DNA of 64,000 bases. Source: Bradyrhizobium sp. 139. GTDB taxonomy: Bacteria > Pseudomonadota > Alphaproteobacteria > Rhizobiales > Xanthobacteraceae. The stretch spans positions 62,001 to 126,000 of the forward strand of contig NZ_JADPKS010000037.1 of assembly GCF_023074175.1 (NCBI RefSeq), written 5' to 3'. The number at the start of each line of letters is the position of its first letter. Positions within the stretch are counted from its first letter, which is position 1. Of the stretch, positions 1 to 8,745 are shown piece after piece. The position numbers and the translations under genes were made by a program. The notes beneath the pieces were generated by a model. The model saw nothing but the letters and a program-made list of their open reading frames with translations. It was not told the DNA's origin and searched no databases.

Positions 1-689
1 TCAGCAATTTCGATTTCGAGGTCATCCGCCGCGCGCTGCCCTATCTGTTCTACGAGGGCATGACGTTCACGGTGACGCTGACGGCGCTCGCAGCACTCGG
101 CGGCCTGATCTTCGGCACGGCCATCGCGCTGATGCGGCTATCGGGCTTCAAGATCCTGGGCCGCATCGCCGGTGTCTATGTCGACTTCATGCGCTCGCTG
201 CCGCTGGTGCTGGTCATCTTCTGGTTCTACTTCCTGGTGCCCTATATCGGGCAGTGGGTGACCGGCGCGTCGCGCCCGATCAGCGTCGGCGCGTTCGCCT
301 CCTCGCTCATCACCTTCATCATGTTCGAGGCCGCGTACTTCTCCGAGATCATGCGTGCCGGCATCCAGTCGATCTCGCGCGGTCAGCCGGCCGCCGCCAA
401 CGCGCTCGGCCTGACCTACGCCCAGACCATGCGCTACGTCGTGCTGCCGCAAGCCTTCCGCAACATGCTGCCGGTCCTGATCACGCAGACCATCGTGCTG
501 TTCCAGGACACCTCGCTGGTCTACGTGCTGTCGATCACGGACTTCCTGGGGGCTGCGAGCAAGGTCGCGCAGCGCGACGGCCGCCTGGTCGAGATGTATC
601 TGTTCGCTGCAATCGTCTACTTCACCATTTCCTGTGTTGCGTCCTTCGGCGTCCGCCGCCTCCAGGCGCGCATCGCCATCATTCGATAG
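1..689 (+). CDS. Polar amino-acid ABC transporter permease, 5' truncated by the window edge
   Basis: Inner-membrane permease of a polar amino-acid importer (GltK/HisM type). The reading frame is open from base 3, and the residues before the first ATG (position 60) already match the family N-terminus, so the true start lies upstream of the window. Several hydrophobic helices are visible. The cytoplasmic EAA loop that contacts the ATPase is recognisable at AYFSEIMRAGIQSISRGQ followed by AAANALGLT. The stop is 12 bases before the ATG of the ATPase gene, so the two are co-transcribed. The substrate cannot be told from the sequence; glutamate/aspartate is typical of close relatives. Confidence 0.92.
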   Translation, partial: SNFDFEVIRRALPYLFYEGMTFTVTLTALAALGGLIFGTAIALMRLSGFKILGRIAGVYVDFMRSLPLVLVIFWFYFLVPYIGQWVTGASRPISVGAFASSLITFIMFEAAYFSEIMRAGIQSISRGQPAAANALGLTYAQTMRYVVLPQAFRNMLPVLITQTIVLFQDTSLVYVLSITDFLGAASKVAQRDGRLVEMYLFAAIVYFTISCVASFGVRRLQARIAIIR

Positions 690-701
690 AGCGTGTCGAT
701 C

Positions 702-1433
702 ATGATCGAAATCAGCCACGTCAACAAATGGTACAGCCCGACGTTCCAGGTGCTGACCGACTGCACCACCAGCGTCACCAAGGGCGAGGTGGTCGTGGTC
801 TGCGGGCCCTCGGGCTCGGGCAAGTCGACGCTGATCAAATGCGTCAACGCGTTGGAGCCGTTCCAGAGCGGCGACATCAGTGTCGACGGCACCAAGGTCA
901 ACGATCCCAAGACCGATCTGCCGAAGCTGCGCTCGCGCGTCGGCATGGTGTTCCAGCATTTCGAGCTGTTTCCGCACCTGAAGATCATCGATAATCTCTG
1001 CCTCGCGCAGCAGAAGGTGCTCGACCGTGCGCGCGACAAGGCGGTGGCGAAAGGCATGCAACTGCTGGAGCGCGTCGGCCTGAAGGAGCAGGCGCAGAAG
1101 TTTCCTGCGCAGCTTTCCGGAGGCCAGCAGCAGCGCGTCGCAATCGCCCGCGCGCTCGCGATGGACCCGATCGTCATGCTGTTCGACGAGCCGACCTCGG
1201 CCCTCGATCCGGAAATGGTGAGCGAGGTGCTCGACGTCATGGTCGACCTCGCCCATGAGGGCATGACCATGATGGTCGTCACCCACGAGATGGGCTTTGC
1301 CCGCAAGGTCGCCAATCGCGTGATCTTCATGGACCGCGGCGAGATCGTCGAGGACGCGCCGAAGGAGGATTTCTTCGGCAAGCCGCGCAGCGACCGCGCG
1401 CAGAAGTTCCTGTCGAAGATTTTGTCGCATTAG
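702..1433 (+). CDS. Polar amino-acid ABC transporter ATP-binding protein (GltL/GlnQ type)
   Basis: ATPase that energises the preceding permease at the inner face of the membrane. About 243 residues, normal for the family. Walker A is GPSGSGKST near residue 37, the ABC signature is [15 protein letters not shown], Walker B is [15 protein letters not shown], and the switch histidine lies in [13 protein letters not shown] at 693 is an alternative start three codons upstream; the ATG at 702 is preferred because it begins MIEI, the usual family start. No binding-protein gene follows, so it must lie upstream of the window. Confidence 0.93.
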   Translation: MIEISHVNKWYSPTFQVLTDCTTSVTKGEVVVVCGPSGSGKSTLIKCVNALEPFQSGDISVDGTKVNDPKTDLPKLRSRVGMVFQHFELFPHLKIIDNLCLAQQKVLDRARDKAVAKGMQLLERVGLKEQAQKFPAQLSGGQQQRVAIARALAMDPIVMLFDEPTSALDPEMVSEVLDVMVDLAHEGMTMMVVTHEMGFARKVANRVIFMDRGEIVEDAPKEDFFGKPRSDRAQKFLSKILSH

Positions 1434-1440
1434 CAACGCC

Positions 1441-1566
1441 GTCATTCCGGGACGCGTCCCTTGGCGCGGGCCCGGAATCGATCGGGCGGCAGTACATGAG
1501 TGAAATGGATTCTCTGATGCGCAATTGCGCATCATGGCTCGTCGCCCTGCGACGCCCCGGAATGAC
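1441..1566. repeat. Dispersed intergenic palindrome, GTCATTCC family copy 1
   Basis: Begins GTCATTCCGGGACGCGTCCC and ends with GCCCCGGAATGAC, so the outer arms are complementary. Internal segments (GCGCAATTGCGC) add further dyads. The same outer arms recur at 2541, 33445, 59283, 62501 and 63810. It lies between the ABC ATPase and the transaminase gene and may act as a transcript-end hairpin. Confidence 0.75.
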
Positions 1567-1640
1567 GAGGGGTGGGGTTTATCGGGCTCACCAAATCCCG
1601 TATAAGCGCGCCAATCCCCTTTCCCGCCAGGAGACCTGCC

Positions 1641-2501
1641 TTGGACCCGATCGCCTACGTCAACGGCTCATTCGTTCCGCTCTCGGACGCCAAGATTTCG
1701 GTCCTCGATCGCGGCTTCCTGTTCGCCGACGGCATCTACGAGGTCTCTGCCGTGCTCGATGGCAAGCTGGTCGACAACGCCTCGCATCTGGCGCGCTTGG
1801 AGCGCTCGGTCGGTGAGATCAAGCTGAAGCTGCCGGAGATGGTCGAACGCATCGCCGAGCTCCAGAAAGAGTTGATCGCGCGCAACAAGGTCGAGAACGG
1901 CCTCGTCTATCTCCAGGTCACGCGCGGCGCCGACAAGGGCCGCGACTTCGCCTTCCCGAAGGGCGACGTCAAGTCGAGCCTGGTGATGTTCACCTCCGAA
2001 AAGGACATCATCAACGCCGCCTCGGCCAAGACCGGTATCAACGTGATCACGGTGCCCGACATCCGCTGGGAGCGCCGCGACATCAAGAGCGTGGCATTGC
2101 TGGCGCAGGTGCTGGCCAAGCAGGCGGCTGCCGAAGCCGGCGCCGGCGAAGCCTGGATGCTGGAAGACGGATACGTCACCGAGGGCGGTTCGTCCTCGGC
2201 GTTTATCCTGACCAAGGACGACGTCATCGTCACCCGCAAGAACTCCAACGCGATCCTGCCGGGCTGCACCCGCAAGGCCGTGGTCGCGCTTGCCGAGGAA
2301 CGCCAACTTCGTGTCGAGGAGCGTTCGTTCACGGTCGCCGAGGCGCTCGCCGCCAAGGAGGCCTTTGCCACCTCGGCGTCACTGTTCGTCCAGCCGGTGG
2401 TTGCGATCGACGGCAACAAGGTCGGCGACGGCAAGCCCGGTCCGATGGCGACGCGGCTTCGCGAGATTTACGTGGAGTTCGCCAAGGCCACGGCGGTTTA
2501 A
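1641..2501 (+). CDS. D-amino-acid aminotransferase, class IV PLP enzyme
   Basis: Fold-type IV PLP transaminase, 286 residues, which would interconvert D-alanine/2-oxoglutarate and pyruvate/D-glutamate or related D-amino acids in the cytoplasm. Supporting motifs are YVNG near the start, LDRGFLFADGIYE, the Schiff-base lysine in RRDIKSVALL (about residue 149), and the PLP-binding segments EGGSSSAFI and ILPGCTRK. The start is TTG at 1641, preceded by a CAGGAGA Shine-Dalgarno. The frame is open further upstream (to 1572), but that part reads through the intergenic repeat. Branched-chain transaminase IlvE and aminodeoxychorismate lyase share the fold; the LDRGF...DGIYE pattern and length favour D-amino-acid transaminase. 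Confidence 0.88.
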   Translation: MDPIAYVNGSFVPLSDAKISVLDRGFLFADGIYEVSAVLDGKLVDNASHLARLERSVGEIKLKLPEMVERIAELQKELIARNKVENGLVYLQVTRGADKGRDFAFPKGDVKSSLVMFTSEKDIINAASAKTGINVITVPDIRWERRDIKSVALLAQVLAKQAAAEAGAGEAWMLEDGYVTEGGSSSAFILTKDDVIVTRKNSNAILPGCTRKAVVALAEERQLRVEERSFTVAEALAAKEAFATSASLFVQPVVAIDGNKVGDGKPGPMATRLREIYVEFAKATAV

Positions 2502-2540
2502 GAGAGCCGCTGACGTCGAGAGGCCGCATCACACTCAGGT

Positions 2541-2641
2541 GTCATTGCCCGGCTTGACCGGGCGATCCAGTACGCCGCGGCGGTTGTTCTGAATCTCGTT
2601 GCCTCTGGAATACTGGATGCCCCGCCTCCGCGGGGCATGAC
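2541..2641. repeat. Dispersed intergenic palindrome, GTCATT family copy 2
   Basis: Outer arm GTCATTGCCCGGCTTGACCG; inner pair ATCCAGTACGCCGCGG and ATACTGGAT; closing arm GCGGGGCATGAC. It lies between convergent genes (transaminase on +, AhpD-like on -). The ATCCAGTACGCCGCGGC stretch recurs in copy 59283, showing common descent. Confidence 0.78.
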
Positions 2642-2668
2642 AGTCGAGAGTGTGGAGGCAATGTCAGC

Positions 2669-3130
2669 TCACGCCGCCGACGCCTTCACCTTCACCGGAT
2701 ACACCGCCCGGAACGCGATCGCGATTCTGTTCCAGGCATTGATCGCGCCGATCAGCATCGTCAGGTTCACCGTCTCCGCATCGGAGAACTGCGCGCGGAC
2801 CTGCTCATAGACATCGTCGGGGGCTCGCGTTTCCGAAATCAGCGTCACTGATTCCGTCCAGGCCAAAGCGGCGCGCTCGCGGTCGGTGTAGAGCGGGGAT
2901 TCGCGCCAGGCGTTGAGCAGATAGATGCGTTGCTCGGTCTCTCCGCGCTTGCGGGCGTCCTCGGTATGCATGTTGATGCAGAAGGCGCAGCCGTTGATCT
3001 GCGACGCCCGGATCTTGACGAGCTCGATCAGCGATTTCTCGAGTCCCGTCGACTGGATCTGCTGCTCCAGCGTCATCAGCGCCTTCATCGTGTCGGGGGC
3101 AGCCTGGTAGAAGTTCATGCGGGGTTTCAT
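2669..3130 (-). CDS. AhpD-like alkylhydroperoxidase / carboxymuconolactone decarboxylase family protein
   Basis: 153-residue cytoplasmic protein of the AhpD/CMD fold. The redox motif CAFCINMHTEDA (CxxC plus histidine, about residues 52-63) is intact, as is the upstream helix LIELVKIRASQINGC. Family members reduce peroxides through a peroxidatic cysteine pair or act as small thiol oxidoreductases. The gene starts 29 bases after the stop of the MFS exporter gene on the same strand, so it probably belongs to that operon and may give protection during exposure to the exported compound. The electron donor and substrate are not evident. Confidence 0.9.
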   Translation of the reverse strand: MKPRMNFYQAAPDTMKALMTLEQQIQSTGLEKSLIELVKIRASQINGCAFCINMHTEDARKRGETEQRIYLLNAWRESPLYTDRERAALAWTESVTLISETRAPDDVYEQVRAQFSDAETVNLTMLIGAINAWNRIAIAFRAVYPVKVKASAA

Positions 3131-3159
3131 CGTCGTTCTCCTTGCTTGCTAGGTTGACG

Positions 3160-4776
3160 TCAGTGGGCGCCACCGGCCGAGGTCTGGCCGGGCTTCTTCA
3201 GGAAGAGGACGGCGGCGAGCGCCACGATCAGCGCCATGCCGAGCAGATAGAAAGTATCGCTGAAGGCGAGGATGAAGGCCTGCTTCTGGACGATATGACC
3301 GATCGCGAGATAGGCGCGATGCGCGGCGTCCGCACGGTCGAGGATGCCGTGATTGACAAAATACTGTGTGAGCTGCTCCAGCCGCGTCCGCGTCGCCTGC
3401 TCGAACACCGACACCGACTGCATCAGCACGTTGGAGTGGTACTGCTCGCGCTTGGTCAGCACGGTCTGGAGCAGTGCGATGCCGACGGCGCCGCCGAGAT
3501 TGCGCATCATGTTGAACAGGCCGGAGGCCGAGCCCGCGTTCTCCGGCTCAATGCCTGATGTTGCCACCGCGGACAGGGGAGCCATCACCAACGCCTGGCC
3601 GATCGCGCGGACCACATTGGGCCACAGCAGCTGGTCGGCGGCATAGTCGGCGGTCATATAGATGTTCATGAAGTTCGAGGCCGCGAACAGGACGAAGCCG
3701 ACACCGATGATGATCCGTGCGTCGAAGCGTTGCATCAGGCGCGGCACCAGGGGGATCAGCACGAGCTGCGGCAGCCCGGTCCATGCCAGCACCATGCCGA
3801 TCTGTTCGGCATTGTAGCCCTGGATTCGGGACAGATATTGCGGCAGGATGAACACCGAGCCGTAGAGCGCGATGCCGAGCAGGAAGTTCGCCAGCATGCC
3901 GAAGCCGAAATTGCGGCGGACCAGCAGACGCAAATTCAGCAGCGGCTTCTTTACCGTCAGCTCGATGATCAGAAAGGCGGCCAGCGCCACGGCCGCGATC
4001 ACCGACAGCTTGACGATGAAGGGCGAGCCGAACCAGTCGTCCTTGTTGCCCTCTTCCAGCACGGTCTGCAGCGCGGAGAGGCCGATCGCCATGGTGATGA
4101 TGCCGGCCCAGTCACCGTCGCGCAGCAGCGCAAGCTTCATCGGCTTTGCATCGAGCGCGTACCAGAGCATGCCGACCATGATCGCGCCAGGGACGACGTT
4201 GACGTAGAAGATGTACTGCCAGCCGAAATTCTCGGTGAGATAGCCGCCGATGGTCGGGCCGATTGCGGGCGCGAACGTCGCCGACAGCGCGAATAGGGCG
4301 AGTCCGACCGGCTGCTTTCCGCGCGGCAGCAGTGTGATGATCAGCGTGAAGGCCATCGGGATCAGCACACCGCCGGTGAAACCCTGGACAGCGCGCAGCA
4401 CGATCATCTGCGGCAGGTCCTGCGCCAGCGCGCAGGCCGCGGAGAGGAGCAGGAACAGGATGGCATTGACGAGGAGATAGATGCGAATCGAGAAAACCTG
4501 CGCGAGCCAACCGGACAGCGGGATCACCACGATCTCGGCGATCAGATAAGAGGTCGAGATCCAGCCGCCATCGTCGATGCCGGCGCCGATTGCGCCCTGA
4601 ATGTCGGCGAGCGAGGCGTTGACGATCTGGATGTTCAGGACAGCCATAAAAGCGCCGAGGGTGGCGCCGATCACCGCGATCCAGGTTTTGGCGGAAACCG
4701 GCGGCGTGGTGGGTGCGGCCGAAGCATGAATGTTGGCAGCGGAGACGGCGTTGGCGGTCGGTTGGAGCGTGCTCAT
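3160..4776 (-). CDS. DHA2-family MFS multidrug exporter (EmrB/QacA type)
   Basis: 538-residue inner-membrane proton antiporter with about 14 hydrophobic helices. Family features include the early motif LNIQIVNASLADIQGAIG with WISTSYLIAEIVVIPLSGWL, and the motif-C-like GGVLIPMAFTLIITLLP followed by GPTIGGYL. It pairs with the HlyD-type adaptor encoded just upstream to form an EmrAB-like pump that, with an outer-membrane TolC-type channel, would expel hydrophobic toxicants. A 117-base gap separates the two genes. No TolC gene is in the window. The start ATG has a GAGG-type ribosome site in the segment before it. Confidence 0.93.
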   Translation of the reverse strand: MSTLQPTANAVSAANIHASAAPTTPPVSAKTWIAVIGATLGAFMAVLNIQIVNASLADIQGAIGAGIDDGGWISTSYLIAEIVVIPLSGWLAQVFSIRIYLLVNAILFLLLSAACALAQDLPQMIVLRAVQGFTGGVLIPMAFTLIITLLPRGKQPVGLALFALSATFAPAIGPTIGGYLTENFGWQYIFYVNVVPGAIMVGMLWYALDAKPMKLALLRDGDWAGIITMAIGLSALQTVLEEGNKDDWFGSPFIVKLSVIAAVALAAFLIIELTVKKPLLNLRLLVRRNFGFGMLANFLLGIALYGSVFILPQYLSRIQGYNAEQIGMVLAWTGLPQLVLIPLVPRLMQRFDARIIIGVGFVLFAASNFMNIYMTADYAADQLLWPNVVRAIGQALVMAPLSAVATSGIEPENAGSASGLFNMMRNLGGAVGIALLQTVLTKREQYHSNVLMQSVSVFEQATRTRLEQLTQYFVNHGILDRADAAHRAYLAIGHIVQKQAFILAFSDTFYLLGMALIVALAAVLFLKKPGQTSAGGAH

Positions 4777-4893
4777 GGAAGCCTCGTCTCGGTCACGGAG
4801 ACAGGATGCATTGGGCGGTCGATTTCGCTAATTGAGGAAGCGTGAGAAGGATCGTCCGGCAAGACCTGTTGATCCTGCTCGGCCGTGCTGGCC

Positions 4894-6075
4894 TCAGCTG
4901 CCGTTAGGGCGAGACGTGTTGTCGGCGAGGCGCTTGGCCGTCTCGCGCTCGGCCAGCACGGTTGCCTTGGTGTCGACGGTCGGCACGGCAGACATGCCGG
5001 GCCGCAAAAGGCCGGCAAGGCTGTGGTCGTCGAGCACGATCTTCACCGGCACGCGCTGCACGATCTTGGTGAAATTACCTGTGGCGTTGTCCGGCGGCAG
5101 CAGCGCGAATTCGAGCCCGCTCGCCGGCGACAGGCTGTCGACATGGCCGTGCAAGGTCTGGTTGCGAAAACTGTCGATGTGTAGCTCGACCGGCTGACCA
5201 GCGCGAACATGCGTGAGCTGTGTCTCCTTGAAATTCGCAACGACATAGACCGCATCGAGCGGCACCACCGCCATCAATTGCGTGCCGGCCTGCACGAACT
5301 GGCCGACCCGGAGCGAGCGGGCGCCGACCGTACCGTCGACCGGTGCGGTGATCTCGGCATAGGACAGGTTCAGCGCCGCCTGGTCTGCGACAGCGCGGGC
5401 GCGGTCGAACTGGGCTGTGGCCTGGGCGCGCTGGGTGGTGAGCACGTCGACCTTGCGCTGCGCGGCCATGAGGCCCGATTTCGCGTGCTGCAATTGTGCG
5501 TTGCTGGCGCGCAGCGCCGCATCGGTCTGCTGCGCGCGCTGGATCGTGCCGGAGCCTGACTTCATGAGGTCGTCGTAGCGGGCGCGTTCCTCCTGCGCGA
5601 ATTTCAGATTGGCATCCGCCGCGGCAACGTCGGCCGTACCCTGCTCGATAATTGGCTGCTGCAACTCGAGCTGGGCATCAATGTTGCGCACGGAGGCTTC
5701 CGCGGCGGCGACATCGGCGCGAGCCTGGTCGAGCGCTGCCTTGAAGTCGCGGTCATCTATCTTCGCCAGGACCTGGCCCGCTTTGACCTTTTCGTTGTCG
5801 CTGACCAGCACCTTGGCGATATAGCCCGAGACTTTTGGCGCGATGATCGTGGAGTCGGCCTTCACGTAGGCATCGTCGGTTGTCTCGAGGTAGCGGCCGT
5901 TGGCCCAGTAGTCATGTCCCCAATAGACAATCGTTGCCGTGCTCGCGAGGAGTGCGAGCACCAACGCGGCGCGCCGGACCATAGTCCGGACCGAGCCACG
6001 CATCGGCGCCTTGGAGTACTCTTGAGTTATTTCAAGCGCTTGCTGGAAGTTTTCGGTGCGAGGCATCTCGGACAT
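4894..6075 (-). CDS. HlyD/EmrA-family membrane fusion protein
   Basis: 393-residue periplasmic adaptor. One N-terminal membrane anchor lies near residues 33-52 (AALVLALLASTATIVYW). It is followed by the biotinyl-lipoyl half IIAPKVSGYIAKVLVSDNEKVKAGQ, a long alanine/glutamine-rich coiled-coil hairpin (about residues 110-240), then the second lipoyl half ITAPVDGTVGARSLRVGQFV and a beta barrel. It bridges the EmrB-type exporter to an outer-membrane channel. First gene of the minus-strand operon emrA-emrB-ahpD-like, and divergent from the LysR gene at 6339, which is the obvious candidate regulator. Confidence 0.93.
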   Translation of the reverse strand: MSEMPRTENFQQALEITQEYSKAPMRGSVRTMVRRAALVLALLASTATIVYWGHDYWANGRYLETTDDAYVKADSTIIAPKVSGYIAKVLVSDNEKVKAGQVLAKIDDRDFKAALDQARADVAAAEASVRNIDAQLELQQPIIEQGTADVAAADANLKFAQEERARYDDLMKSGSGTIQRAQQTDAALRASNAQLQHAKSGLMAAQRKVDVLTTQRAQATAQFDRARAVADQAALNLSYAEITAPVDGTVGARSLRVGQFVQAGTQLMAVVPLDAVYVVANFKETQLTHVRAGQPVELHIDSFRNQTLHGHVDSLSPASGLEFALLPPDNATGNFTKIVQRVPVKIVLDDHSLAGLLRPGMSAVPTVDTKATVLAERETAKRLADNTSRPNGS

Positions 6076-6124
6076 GGCAGTCTCCTATCGGCTGGCTAAG
6101 ACTATCGGTCTTCCTGGTTCGAGT

Positions 6125-6331
6125 GATAATCGACGAAATGCTAGAAGGATTATCCACTCTGAGCAGATAATCCGGGGGTTGTATGGTTTTACTGAACCAG
6201 AGGGAGCGACTGCCCCACAGCGATTGCCGCGTCTGTCGAGCGATTGCTGCTAACGCATGCGCCACACGCGAGATGATCTGATGGATAATCCGAGGGAATT
6301 CCTTGCGATTATCGATCAAGAGGGGATAATC
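6125..6331. promoter_or_regulatory. Divergent control region with six GATAATC-type boxes
   Basis: Between the divergent adaptor and LysR genes, GATAATC or its complement GATTATC occurs at 6125-6131, 6147-6155 (GGATTATCC), 6166-6173, 6283-6291 (GGATAATCC), 6307-6313 and 6325-6331. The second and third form an inverted repeat of GGATTATC and GATAATCC. Clustering on both sides fits binding of a dimeric or tetrameric LysR protein to both promoters; that role is inferred. Confidence 0.6.
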
Positions 6332-6338
6332 AGCCGGC

Positions 6339-7250
6339 ATGGACCGATTGACCAGCCTCGAAGTCTTCAGCCGGGTGGTCGAGACCGGCGGCTTCTCTGC
6401 GGCAGCACGCAAGCTCAACATGTCGACCACTATGGTGAGCAATCACGTTCAGGCGCTGGAAGACCGGCTCGGGGTGAGGCTGCTTCAGCGCACCACGCGC
6501 AAGGTCAACCTCACCGAGATCGGCAAGGCCTATTACGAACGCAGCATCCGAATACTCGCCGATATCGAACAGGCCGACGATATCGCGAGCGAACTGCAGT
6601 CGGTGCCCCGCGGCACGCTACGGATCCACGTCGCCACGCACATGGTGCCGTTCGCCGCGCCAGTGGTGGCGAAACTCCTGTCGACCTATCCAGAGCTCAA
6701 GATCGATCTGCGCATGGGCGAAGCCGAAGTCGACCTCATCGAAGAAGGCTATGACGTTGCCCTGCGCATGACCTCGCCGCCGGACTCGAGCCTGATCGTC
6801 CGCAGCCTTGCCACCTGGCGCCACGTGCTGTGCTGCTCGCACGACTATCTCGAAAGGCACGGTCGCGTGCAGAAGCTCGATGAGCTCACCGCGCACAATT
6901 GCGCCCGTCACTTGAATTATCCGTTCGGCGACGATTGGCGCTTCTTCGATCGCAAGGGCAAGCCGGTATCGGTGCGGATCTCCGGCAGCTTCATCACCAA
7001 CAGCGGTGAAGCCTTGCGGAAGGTGGCATTGGAAGGCGCTGCCGTCTGCCTGATGGCCGGGTTTCTCATTCGGGACGATCTCGAGGCCGGCCACCTCGTT
7101 CGCCTCTTGCCGGAATGTCGTCCCGTCGAGATGTCGATGAACGCGGTCTATCCGCACCGGCATCATCTGTCGGCGAAGGTCAGGACCTTCATCGACATGC
7201 TCGTGCATCACAGCGCCGAGCAGCAGAAGCTGATCAATCCCTATTCATGA
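6339..7250 (+). CDS. LysR-family transcriptional regulator, probable regulator of the emrAB operon
   Basis: 303 residues. The N-terminal winged helix-turn-helix covers about residues 1-60 (MDRLTSLEVFSRVVETGGFS, LGVRLLQRTTRKVNLTEIG) and the C-terminal half is a periplasmic-binding-like effector domain beginning near residue 90. The subgroup resembles the CrgA/AaeR-like LysR proteins that often sit beside efflux pumps. It is transcribed away from the pump operon and preceded by GATAATC boxes, the last ending seven bases before the ATG. Its stop overlaps the stop region of the convergent amidase gene by six bases. The effector is unknown. Confidence 0.92.
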   Translation: MDRLTSLEVFSRVVETGGFSAAARKLNMSTTMVSNHVQALEDRLGVRLLQRTTRKVNLTEIGKAYYERSIRILADIEQADDIASELQSVPRGTLRIHVATHMVPFAAPVVAKLLSTYPELKIDLRMGEAEVDLIEEGYDVALRMTSPPDSSLIVRSLATWRHVLCCSHDYLERHGRVQKLDELTAHNCARHLNYPFGDDWRFFDRKGKPVSVRISGSFITNSGEALRKVALEGAAVCLMAGFLIRDDLEAGHLVRLLPECRPVEMSMNAVYPHRHHLSAKVRTFIDMLVHHSAEQQKLINPYS

Positions 7251-8669
7251 TCGGGGCGGCGCCGGCAACCGCCCGAACACTTGTTCAAGCGCCATGCCGA
7301 CCGCGAGCAGCCGGCGATCGCTGCCCGCAGGGCCATCCAACTCAAGACCAATCGGCAATCGGCTCGTTGCGCCCAGCGCGATCGGAATCTGGATGCCGGG
7401 AATGCCGGCATTGCTGCCGGGATCGGTGTTCTGGATGAAGAGGCCGAAATTTTCGAGGCTGCTGGAATCGGGATTCGAAGCAATTGCCACGCGTGGCGTG
7501 GTCGGGAAAGCGATGACGTCGAGACGGTTATCGGCAAAGGTTCTGCCGTAGAGCGCCTGCAGCGCGGGACGCGCGGACTTGATGGCGGCGTCATAGATCG
7601 GCTCGGCATCGACCAGCGTATTGTCAGGACCAGGCAATTTGCGCGGGATCACGAGGCCGTCATAGGTACCCTTCACGTCAGGACTGGCGATGTCCTTCAC
7701 CAAAGCCTCGATGTTGAGGCCGGTGCCGGTGTGCGCGAGATAGGCGGCCATGTCGTCATAGGCCTCGTACAGCGCGACGGGAAAACCGACCTGGCCATTG
7801 AGCTCGGCAAGTTGCGGCATCTCGATCTCGACCATCGCGACGCCCTGCGCCTTCATCTGCGCGACCGCCGCCTGGAAGGCGGCTTCGATGTCGGCATCGA
7901 GATTGGCCAGCATGGTCCTCACGATGCCGATCCGCAACCCCGCGAGATCGGCGGGATGGACGGCGTCGCCACCTGCAATGACGCGGTCGAGCAGTTCCAC
8001 ATCCGCCACGGTCGCGGCCATCGGGCCTGCGGTGTCGCGGGTGTGCGAGATCGGCGCGATGCCGTCTTGTGGATAGCGTCCGACGGTCGGGCGGAGCGAG
8101 GCGCATCCGTTCAGCGCGCCAGGCACCCGGACCGAACCGCCGGTGTCGGTGCCGAGCCCGCCGGCGACAATCCGCGCGCCGATCGCGGCACCCGTTCCGG
8201 AGGAGGAGCCGCCAGCGATCACGGCGCGATCATAGGCGTTGCGCACGCCGAACTCCGCACCGGTCTTGAATGCGGTGTTGTAGCCGGAGATGCCGAAGGC
8301 GAGTTCGTGCATGCTGGTCTTGCCGATGATGACCGCGCCTGCGGCTCGCAGCTTCGCGACAACCGGCGCGTCGGCCTTCGGAACGTAATGCTTCAGCGCT
8401 GGCGTTCCTGCGGTACAGGGAAGCCCCGCGACCTCGATATTGTCCTTGATCACGATTGGAACGCCGCCGAGCGGCATGTTCGTGTTGCCGCTCGCGTCGA
8501 ATGCGGCTGCAGCCTTCAAGGCGCCGGCCTCGTCGAGGGTGATGAAAGCGTTCAGGTCGGCGCTGATCTTGGCGCGGGTCAGCGCTTCCTGCGTGAGCGC
8601 GGTGCTCGTGACTTTCCGGGCGCGGAGGTCGGCCGCGGCCTGGGTCAGGGTCAACTGGTCGAGATCCAT
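7245..8669 (-). CDS. Amidase signature family hydrolase (indoleacetamide hydrolase-like)
   Basis: 474-residue cytoplasmic amidase. The Ser-cisSer-Lys triad is visible as lysine in PIVIKDNIEVAG (about residue 74), serine in GGSSSGTGAAIG, and the second serine in DTGGSVRVPGAL. The overall pattern resembles bacterial indole-3-acetamide hydrolases, which release indoleacetate and ammonia, but this family is promiscuous and GatA or other amidases share the core. A neighbouring indolepyruvate oxidoreductase gene on the same strand (76 bases upstream) hints at a shared indole or aromatic-acid theme; that link is inference. Confidence 0.85.
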   Translation of the reverse strand: MDLDQLTLTQAAADLRARKVTSTALTQEALTRAKISADLNAFITLDEAGALKAAAAFDASGNTNMPLGGVPIVIKDNIEVAGLPCTAGTPALKHYVPKADAPVVAKLRAAGAVIIGKTSMHELAFGISGYNTAFKTGAEFGVRNAYDRAVIAGGSSSGTGAAIGARIVAGGLGTDTGGSVRVPGALNGCASLRPTVGRYPQDGIAPISHTRDTAGPMAATVADVELLDRVIAGGDAVHPADLAGLRIGIVRTMLANLDADIEAAFQAAVAQMKAQGVAMVEIEMPQLAELNGQVGFPVALYEAYDDMAAYLAHTGTGLNIEALVKDIASPDVKGTYDGLVIPRKLPGPDNTLVDAEPIYDAAIKSARPALQALYGRTFADNRLDVIAFPTTPRVAIASNPDSSSLENFGLFIQNTDPGSNAGIPGIQIPIALGATSRLPIGLELDGPAGSDRRLLAVGMALEQVFGRLPAPPRS

Positions 8670-8745
8670 GATGCATCACCCGGTTGCGGGGGCGCCATCC
8701 GGGAACCCCATCGGACCGGGAGGCTGAGGCCTCGACAGCCTCGCG

